Positions 56,196 to 64,000 of a stretch of 64,000 nucleotides of DNA are shown piece by piece. A program made the position numbers and the translations under genes. This DNA comes from Shinisaurus crocodilurus. Its lineage: Eukaryota > Chordata > Lepidosauria > Squamata > Shinisauridae. The stretch's first letter is position 1, and the number at the start of each line of letters is the position of its first letter. The stretch lies in assembly GCA_021292165.1 (NCBI GenBank), contig CM037877.1:85281691-85345690 (forward strand). The letters run 5' to 3'. Below the pieces are notes generated by a model. The model ran no database searches and had not been told where the DNA came from. It was given only the letters and a program-made list of their open reading frames with translations.

Positions 56196-57880
56196 TGACA
56201 CAACCCTAAATAGGTTTTTGAACAATCTTGATATATGGTGAACTGAAAAGAAATGCCATGCATCTTTGTTCTTAATCTGCATCCTTAGGCATGTTGTCCC
56301 TGTAACATGATTGCTAAAAACACTTGCTCCTAAAGTGCACTTCAGGCAGCCCCACGATGGCCTCACTACAAGGGATCCAGTAGGTATTTTGTCCCAAAAG
56401 ATCCAGAACATAGTCTTAAGCTTACAGGCCTTAGATAAAATCATAGTGGGAAGTTGATCGAAACATAAAAAACAGCCCCCCCCCCCAATCCTTCTGGGCC
56501 TATGGGCACATTTGGAATTTTGAGAAGATGCCGTGGGTGCCATCACAATGTGTCTGCAATGGGAGGGAATGGCCAGTAACAAAACACCCATTTACAGAAG
56601 GCTAAAAGACAAGTAACTTTCCCAAGAACCTGAGTACAAGGCAGAGGTAGGCCCCAAAACACAAAACCATTCATTTGAAGCCATAGTTTTCTACTTCAAC
56701 AGAATACCTATTTCACGGAAGTCAAGGCAATTCATTTCCTTCTAAAATTACTTAATTTCCCCAAATTAATAGAAAGATCACACCCACATCAATTTCCCCC
56801 AAACTCATCACCCACACTGCCCCAAATCAATTCCTGTTCAACTCTTAATCCATTCATTTTTGCTCTGCCAGTCAACTCATCACCCCATCTCTCTCTGTAC
56901 CAGTTCACATGTTACAATAAGCTACCGTAGGTTAATTAACCTGCAGGGCTCTGAGATGCACACAGGCTGCCATTTTGAACAGTGCAAGCTGCAGCAGGGG
57001 TGTGCTGTGGTTTGTTGCGTCATGCAACCTGGGCATCATGGGCTATTTGAGGGTTAAACAACCCTCGGATATCCCTAGAACAACTCCCTGGCAGTCAACT
57101 CACCCCCCCATCTCTCTCTGCCAGCAACTCAACCCCAAATTTTCTCTCTCTGCTAGCTGACCCATGCCTCATCTTTCTAATTAAATAATCTGTAAGCAAA
57201 GGAAGTATGCCCCTTTCTTCAGAACTGTTGTTTTAAAATAACACTTGTGAAGAAAAGGGCATACTTTCTTTGTTTAAGTATGCCCATAAGCCTGTATTGC
57301 AGAAGGCCTTATTTTGAAAGAGGCATAGCTTCCTATGAGGGAAAGAAGGGGGGAATGTCACTAATGGATGCCTTCTTTCTTGTCCTCTGGTTATTTTTGT
57401 TCTAAAATGACCCTATTAACACCGTTTTAAATTTTTGTAATTATTTTTTTTTAAATCCACTACCCGCTCAGGGGTAGCCAAACAATTGACTAAACAAAGG
57501 CCTAATCTATAATAAGGTATCAACTTCTCCATAACAAAATAGCTGTTTCTGTGGAAACAACCTTTGTGGACACATTCCTCTAAGTCAGTTTTAAATCCCT
57601 TTATTTCAGTCTTACTAGGTGGTAAAAGATGTATATTGTACAGTTTATTATTAGATAATCTAATGAGGTACAATAAAATGCAGTTAAAATAGTTCAGATA
57701 TTGATTCAAAATTCACGGTAATCATTTTATTATTCTGTTCTCCTTTTCATCTAGATCAAATTGGGTACAGCCTGATAAAATTAAATTTAGCATAGTCATG
57801 GTTTGACTTGATAAATATAATGGAAAGGGGAGCTAAACAGTGTATAAAAGTCCAAGGTTCTGTTTCTAATAATTATCAGG
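56196..57880. other. Non-coding; decayed hAT family C copy at about 56480-56660
   Basis: GGGCCTATGGGCACATTTGG and AACTTTCCCAAGAACCTGAG resemble 54438-54858. The stretch 56905-57075 resembles 29060-29290 and 46800-46900. No gene was seen. Confidence 0.5.
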
Positions 57881-58043
57881 CCTGTGGCTTACGCTGGCTC
57901 AGCTTGTCTGAGTGTGGAAAGCGAAGCAGGGTCAGGCCTGGTTATTACTTGGATGGGAGACCCCTCTTCTAGTTTCCTGCATTGAGCAGGGGGTTGGACT
58001 CAATAGCCTTGTAGGCTCCTTCCAACTCTATGATCTATGAAAT
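57881..58043 (+). repeat. 5S rRNA-derived SINE with CR1-like tail (subfamily A)
   Basis: CCTGTGGCTTACGCTGGCTC, GTGGAAAGCGAAGCAGGGTC and ATTACTTGGATGGGAGACC are followed by the CR1 tail and ATCTATGAA. It is near full length. Confidence 0.9.
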
Positions 58044-59044
58044 CCAATCTAATTAAATGCCTGCAAAGGAATTCATTCTTGGACAAGGAGCAGCTCATTT
58101 TCAGCTTATTTGCAGGAACCACAGAAAGGGCTTCCATACCCATACTTGCTTGCAACTTCTCAGCCATAAAGCAACCGCCTAGACTTGCATACAGAATGTA
58201 AATGTCCACAATCCAGCACAGAATTAGATACGCTTAAAACCACTGAGTTCAATGGGCTTCAGTATACAACTGTGTTAGACCATGGCCTAGATATTTAGAT
58301 TCCATGCAAAAGGAGTGAGGGTCTGAGATGTGTGTTTTTTAAGTTATTAAATGGGGAGCCTTCCCTTAAATGATGTCTGAAGTAGCAATCTATGCACATT
58401 TATTATAGGTCATTAACTACCTACAGTTCCATCTAGAAGCTTGAACTGGGTTTTGTATTTGCACATTTCATTGTTCTACTTTATATTGTGGCCTTTTATA
58501 TGGCAATATACTGTAGTTTCCTTTTTTAATATATCAAATAATTAATTATGCATAGGAATGCTAATCAAATTTAGTGCAAACTTCCTAAAAGTAAACTGTG
58601 TCCTTTAGGATTGTGGATCATTACAATTAAAGGCATGTCCCATATTTTAAAAACAACCCCAAATTAACCCAAGAACAAAATATGGGTTAACTTGGGGTTG
58701 TTTAACCCTCAAACAAACCCAAGTGTGCAGGTTCAGATGTCACGGTAACAACCTACAAATGCTGCATTCATAGGTTGTTGCAGTAAACCAGAAGCAGCTT
58801 GTGTACAGCGCACAGCCCTGCAATTCACTGGTTAATGAAGCCCCATTGAACACAGTGGGTCTTCTGAGTAGACATGTGTAGGATTGCACTGAAAGTCTTG
58901 TATTGAAAAACAAGTGTAAAAAATGTGGCTGATATCGCTTTGTTTTATTATTAGTACAGGATAAGAATTAAATACATGGGGCTACCTCTGAAATGTGTCC
59001 AGCAGCCAGATTGTTAAATGGGACTGCTTATCAGAAGCATGCGA
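58044..59044. other. Non-coding; MITE-like pieces at 58650-58895
   Basis: AACCCCAAATTAACCC and GGGTTAACTTGGGGTTG form an inverted pair near 58655-58700. GAGTAGACATGTGTAGGATT near 58866 matches family H3. No gene was seen. Confidence 0.5.
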
Positions 59045-59620
59045 CTCCCTTGTTGAAACAGCTGCACTAGCTTCTGATTTGTTTTTGGGCCCAATTTAAA
59101 GTGGTGGTGATGACTTTTTAAATCCATTATGGTTTAGGGCCAGGATATCTTAAGGACTCCTCCTCTTGCATGAGACTGTTCATTTAAGGTTGTCATCAGA
59201 AGCTCCCTTACATGTTTCAACTATCCCTGATGTCCATCTGGCTATGACCAAAGAGGGGGCCTTTTCCGTAGTCATGCCAACATTCTGGAACTCCCTCATC
59301 TTGCCTCCTCCCTTATGACATTCTGGCAAATGGTAAAGACCTTTCTTTTGAGAAAGGCCTTTGGCCTATAACTGATTCTAACTGCTGACTCAGATGGTTT
59401 TATGCTACTGTGATGAGGTGCTAGTTATTCTTTTGTTTTCTGCTGCCACATTTACAGATTTTGCTTTTATGCATTTCATTTGCTGTGTTATGTTGCTTAG
59501 GGTTTGCTTTGTTAATTGAATTTTAATGTTTTATTGTTTTAATAGTGATATTGTTAGTTACCTTAGACTATTGTTAGGTAAGGTAGGGTATAAATCACCT
59601 AACAAAAGATGAATGCAAAA
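59045..59620 (+). repeat. Decayed L2/CR1-group LINE 3' part
   Basis: The order TGGTTTAGGGCCAGGATATC, GAGGGGGCCTTTTCCGTAGT and TTCTGGAACTCCCTC parallels the GSGPAYLKE / AFSVAAP / LWNSLP coding order in the 31618 copy. A 3' UTR and GGTAGGGTATAAATCACC tail follow. There are many stops. Confidence 0.65.
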
Positions 59621-60985
59621 ATAATTTATGAAATTGGGTTGCACACAATTTAGTGAAGGCCATGTAGCTTAGATGGCTTTAAAAGGGGGTTAGAAACATT
59701 TGTTCATCAGGATGCCTAAATGGAATCTCCAAGTTTATCTTGCAGTGTAAAAAAACAGACTAAATATATAAAAATGAAGTTTTATTTATTAAAATCATGA
59801 TACATTAATGATTCTAATTTAATTGGTGTATAAGGCCTTCTCCCCTGGACTAAGTTTCATCTTGTACAAGTTTCAGGGCTAATTTTAGAAAGATTGGTTT
59901 CCTACACAGATATGACAAATTACCTCTGAATTTTGACCAGGTGTCCTTTATCTCAGAGAATGATTATTTCCCCACTTTTGATAGAAGTGAACTTGTGGAC
60001 ACTATAGTGATAATATCATATAACAAATAACTTCTTAATGTGTTAGAATGAATCAGTGTCCCTGCTGTCAATAGATAAACCGGTATAATTTGCCTTCCTT
60101 TTTAAATTGCTGCTTAAGCAAGCAAGAGGGCAGTGGAAAAAAGAGAGATATGCTTTAGAATGAAAAGAAATGAATCCAGAATTCTAATTGCTACACAGTA
60201 TCTGGATGTTTCAAAATGCCACTGGGAATGTGTTACATATTTCTGTATTTTTGAAAAAGTGTATTAATATGACACTTAACTCATGAAAGCATTATTATTA
60301 ACTTTGGGTTGAATTCAATGGTGTCATTTTGCTGGTGGAACTGCTTCCATCAGTGGGATTGTGAGAAGGTTGAGAGATTCTCTCTTCAACACCACCGCAC
60401 AGCACTTCCTCAAAATCTGCTCTGGAGGGCTCAGAATGGAGGGCTGAGGGGAGGAGAAAGGGAGAAAGTCCCATTGCCCTAGTGGATGTCTGCTAGTGTA
60501 ACATTGGGTTTAACCCTTTTATTTTAATCAAGTTAAGACTGCAGCTCTAAATGTATGTATCCATATAATATATGAAGTCTTCTAATGGTCTCTGTAAAAA
60601 TTTAAAAGGGACAGGTAAGCTTTCTTCAGCATCTAACATACTTGGCACTTAAGGAAATGGAAGTGTCCAGACATTTTAAGGAAAGCAATAGTTCTGGCAT
60701 TTCAAAACCTCAACTAATCAGCCCTTTAAAAGAACAAGACTTGAAGACATTATAAGTGTGGTTCACCAGTCATGGGTTGTACGTTGTAGAATGGGGATTG
60801 TATCCAATCCTGATTGTTTGCCAGTGGTGTGGAACCCACCGGTGGCATGGTTTTTCCTTCACCTCTATTAAGCCTCAGTGAAGCCATCAAATTTGCTCCA
60901 AAGGGTTAGGGGACCCTATGGAGTAGATTTGGAAAGCATGTGGGGTGGGGGTGGGGGTGATGAAAGGGTCAACATCTAGTGTTGC
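59621..60985. other. Non-coding; unnamed repeat pieces at about 60310-60530 and 60780-60985
   Basis: GGTTGAATTCAATGGTGTC and GGGATTGTATCCAATCCTG start two related stretches. The second appears to continue at about 61625 (GGGGGCTGCAAGGGGGAAG), after the LTR-like insertion. No gene was seen. Confidence 0.45.
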
Positions 60986-60989
60986 CAGG

Positions 60990-61624
60990 CAGAGTGGTCA
61001 TGCCCGGCAACCTATCGGGGCTTGCCTGTAAAAAGTTCTGATGGGGGGGAGCTCTGTATATATGTGTGTGTGCGAGATGAGAGGAGTTAGGGTGTTGAGA
61101 GTTAGGGAGATGAGAGAAGTGAGTTGGAGGGAAGTGAGTTGGAGGGAAGTGAGTTGGAGGGAAGTGAGTTAGGGGGATTCTAGTCAGTCAGTCAGATCAG
61201 AATCATAAAGTGAATTCAACATAAACTATTGCCTTTATGGAAAAGAGGTTGTTCCTGTTTGAAGAAATGTTTTACTTAAGAAAATAAAGAACAATTTGTC
61301 GGGTTACTGAAGAGACTCTCTGGTAACTGTTTCCATCCTGAAGCTCACTCACCTAGTCACTTGGTACAGCTGCTAAGCATAAACACCACAATAACCAATA
61401 ATGGTATTTTAACAGAGTTTATCTCCCACAGACAGATTGTCCGCTCGGGTTTGTCTGGGAGTGAGTGAAGACTTGTGACAGAGTTGGAACAGGGATAGTT
61501 TAAAATAGGGTGAACTAATACCCTGGAGCTACCATATCTCAGCCACTGGGTTAGTGAAGAAAGGGAACTAACAGCCAGGTGGTAGTGAGAGAAATAAAAG
61601 TAAATAACCGGCCACATTATCATC
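60990..61624 (+). mobile_element. LTR-like sequence with 15-bp tandem repeats
   Basis: It seems to interrupt an older repeat whose halves lie at 60780-60985 and from 61625. It contains a TATATATG promoter-like stretch near 61058, three exact GAAGTGAGTTGGAGG units (61116-61160) plus a variant, and AATAAAGAACAATTTG near 61283. A U5-like part follows. No coding frame or target duplication was confirmed, and the edges are approximate. Confidence 0.5.
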
Positions 61625-62639
61625 ACAGGGGGCTGCAAGGGGGAAGTAAGTAAGGGGAGGTCTGCTCATGCAACACTGGATTTAAGCTAGGGTTAGCATT
61701 TTTAAAAAAATAACTGGCTCTGCTCCTCTGCTTTTAATAGCAGTCTATTTAGAAATTTGGTAGATGAAGTTTTTCCTATCATGGAGATAAAGTGATGAGG
61801 AAATTATCACTGCTTTAAATTCTGCATATCCGGCTGCTGCTAAGGGCACAGGAGCAAGGCCATTTAACAAACTTGGCAACTCTAGTTAAACAGTGTGTTA
61901 AATAGGGCCCAGTAAAATCAAACCCATCTTACTGTCCCTCTTTTCACCTCCTATCCTTGATTTATCTTGCTTTGATCAATTCACATATAAAAGCCCTTTG
62001 TTTCAGCTCAACCTCTATCAAGGGTGCTTCCCCTAGTCTTAATTAGATGGGACAAAATGACTGAAATAATTCAGTGTTTCACATTGGCAGAATATTCTCT
62101 ATTGTTTTCCAGTTCGTCTTTCAGTGCTTTAGAAAGCAAATCTTCTAAAAAGCGTCATCTCTACTGCCAGAGCTTTGTTAAACAGGAAATATTTTCAGAT
62201 TTGTGTGTATTTTACAGACTGCAAAGCTATTACATATGCACTGCAGGTCCCCTCAGATGCATCCGGAGTGGAAATCACTAGTTAGTCCTGTCTTTTCCCA
62301 TGACGCAATTCCGCTTGAGTTAGGCTCTGCCTACCCTGAAAACAATTCTGCTTAACACCAACGTGTTTAAACACAAGCTGTGGCAATGTACTGTTATAGA
62401 ATAACCTGCATCAAGCATTGTCAAAGCCGGGGGTGGGGTGGGTACAGCAGTAACATAACCCATGATGTTACCTGAATACCTGGTTCCTCTACATTATATG
62501 AACCTGTATGGACCATGTGTAAATGGGGGATTAGATTTCTCTCACAGAGCAGAATCCTGTATCTGCACTCGCTGCACACATATCTTAATCAAAGGTTGCC
62601 ATCTCCTGACATGGAGAAAGTACTTATTGCACTAGAACA
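61625..62639. other. Unassigned non-coding sequence
   Basis: No gene was recognised. The start continues the older repeat described before the LTR-like block. Confidence 0.45.
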
Positions 62640-62770
62640 GGTGGAGAATGTGTGGCCTTTCAGATGTTGTTGGGGTGCAACTCCCATCAGCCATAGCCAG
62701 CATAACCAATGACAAGGGATGATGGAGATGCAGTCAAACAACATCTGGAGGGCCACACATTCCCCATCCT
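62640..62770. repeat. Palindromic MITE, family P
   Basis: GGTGGAGAATGTGTGGCC pairs with GGGCCACACATTCCCCATCC. Inner arms CAGATGTTGTTGGGGTGCA and CAAACAACATCTGGAG also pair. No clear target duplication was seen. Confidence 0.7.
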
Positions 62771-62777
62771 TGCTCTA

Positions 62778-62843
62778 GCAGTTCCAGGGCAAAGAAACAT
62801 CACTTGGGATTGGTGACTCATATCCTGTTGCTACCAAGGTCCA
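62778..62843 (+). repeat. 66-bp exact direct repeat, unit 1
   Basis: Starts GCAGTTCCAGGGCAAAGAAA and ends CTACCAAGGTCCA. It is identical over 66 bases to 63149-63214. The two units are not flanked by similar sequence. Confidence 0.95.
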
Positions 62844-63148
62844 TTCCCTTGACTTTCTAGTGCATATGGGACAAATGTGGGAGACAGGACCACAGCAGCT
62901 TGGGAATCCTGTTCATGAATAATGTCTGCCAGAAGCTGTTAGAGCAACAAGTACTTTCTCTAGATTAGGAACTGGTAACCCTGATTACTAGACATCAGAC
63001 CATATCTTGTTGTGGTGTGGTTAATAACTCTTTTTCCAAGATCTATATTCCATGCAAGCTTATTCAGAGAAAAATACAGCTAGCCACATATACAATCCTG
63101 CAAAGACTTTAAAAAAAAACACCCTTCAACCCAAGAGAAATGATGTGT

Positions 63149-63214
63149 GCAGTTCCAGGGCAAAGAAACATCACTTGGGATTGGTGACTCATATCCTGTT
63201 GCTACCAAGGTCCA
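63149..63214 (+). repeat. 66-bp exact direct repeat, unit 2
   Basis: Identical to 62778-62843, 371 bases downstream. No transposon ends or target duplication were seen around either unit. Confidence 0.95.
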
Positions 63215-64000
63215 ATGTATTTATGTTAAGCCTTTACAGGACTGAGCTTCTAAACTGGCTGAATTGCGAAAATACATGCCCTAGAAGAAAATACATAGGT
63301 ATAAGTACTGCACTTTTCAAATAAACTTTGGAATTCTCTAAAAATGGAAATAATTGTGTGTGCTGGAAAACTATGTGAAAACATTTAGTTTTATCACTTA
63401 AATTGAACGTAATGGAAAATTTTATTTGATTCCTGACTCCTTCCAGCCATCAGTATTTGATGTAAACTAGCATTCAGGGCTGGACCAAATATGTCCCCCA
63501 CATTTGCAGGACCATCCTCATGAAAGGGGGGAATTTGGTTACTTTGGGGGGGCATGAAATTCTAAGATCTTTTGCTGGGGTGGGTGGGCATCTTACCTAT
63601 GAATATGAGGTGTCAAATTTTCTTTTTCTTCTTTCTTTACTTTCTTTAACTTAAACAAAAGCCTTAATGCTGCTTCAAGTGGCAGCTCAGTGGATCATCA
63701 CACAGCAGCCCAGAAGTGTTCCCTGAATAGAATGACCAGGGCAGAATGCAGAATGCTCTGCTGATTAAAGTGGCAACAAGGCTTTTTTAAATTTAAAGGA
63801 AAGGGGGGGGGTCAGTACCTTGTTCTTAAAGGCAAGATTCCCCAGTGAAATTAGAATTTCATCTGACCCTGAAGACTGAAGACTCGATCTTCCAGATGCA
63901 TTTTTGCACCATCCCCACAAAATGCCCCACAAAACTGGGCCAGATACTTCAATCCAGAACTTATTTATATAGGCTCTCTGGATGTCTGATGATTTTGACA
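63215..64000. other. Unassigned non-coding sequence
   Basis: No gene or clear repeat was recognised up to the window end. Confidence 0.5.

Noticed and set aside
61116..61176. CRISPR-like array
   Set aside because: The units are directly adjacent 15-mers without spacers, in a vertebrate LTR-like context.

Overview
The window looks like AT-rich, repeat-dense vertebrate DNA, most likely from a squamate reptile (lizard or snake). The grounds are the mix of dispersed repeats (tRNA-headed SINEs with an AATA/TTTA-rich tail, CR1 and L2 LINE ends, many hAT, Tc1/mariner and Harbinger-like MITEs, a young L1-clade LINE) and one host gene with intron and vertebrate splice signals. There are no bacterial operons, CRISPR arrays or RNA genes. 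All family names here come from reading motifs by eye, not from a database search.

Host gene. One protein-coding gene is supported: a two-exon TMEM252 (transmembrane protein 252) gene on the + strand. Exon 1 coding is 38718-38995, exon 2 coding is 42721-42988, and the gene encodes 181 aa with two membrane segments and three PPxY motifs. A CCAAT/TATA-like promoter lies at 38627-38650 and an AATAAA signal at 44400. Its 3.7 kb intron is packed with repeats: a tRNA-SINE, a degenerate LINE fragment, a 5S-derived SINE, a CR1 end and an LTR-like block.

Layout. 1-12.8 kb: nested DNA transposons (a hAT MITE, a Tc1 element and a Harbinger-like MITE all inside one older repeat at 820-2902), a perfect 135-bp fold-back at 5408, 5S-derived SINEs, a Tigger-like MITE at 8751, and a GC-rich hAT element at 9864-10451. 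12.8-16.2 kb: a 5'-truncated L1-clade LINE on the - strand with a 14-bp target duplication. 16.5-31.4 kb: LTR-like sequence, MITEs, SINEs and an exactly bounded solo LTR (30443-30940). 31.6-32.6 kb: a 5'-truncated L2-group LINE with a 287-codon open frame. 33-38.6 kb: mostly unassigned. 38.6-44.4 kb: TMEM252. 44.5-64 kb: a long imperfect inverted repeat (45715-46299), an L2 copy, three well-bounded hAT elements (53077, 54438, 55771), another LTR-like region near 61 kb, and a 66-bp exact direct repeat near 62.8/63.2 kb.

The most interesting observation is a SINE family whose body matches the internal control region of 5S rRNA and whose tail matches the 3' end of CR1 LINEs. It has two subfamilies and eight copies in this window, and a genuine CR1 end sharing the tail is present at 40332. 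Second is a hAT element packed with GACTCG subterminal repeats that contains a complete short element as its own left end and still carries the transposase dimerisation exon.
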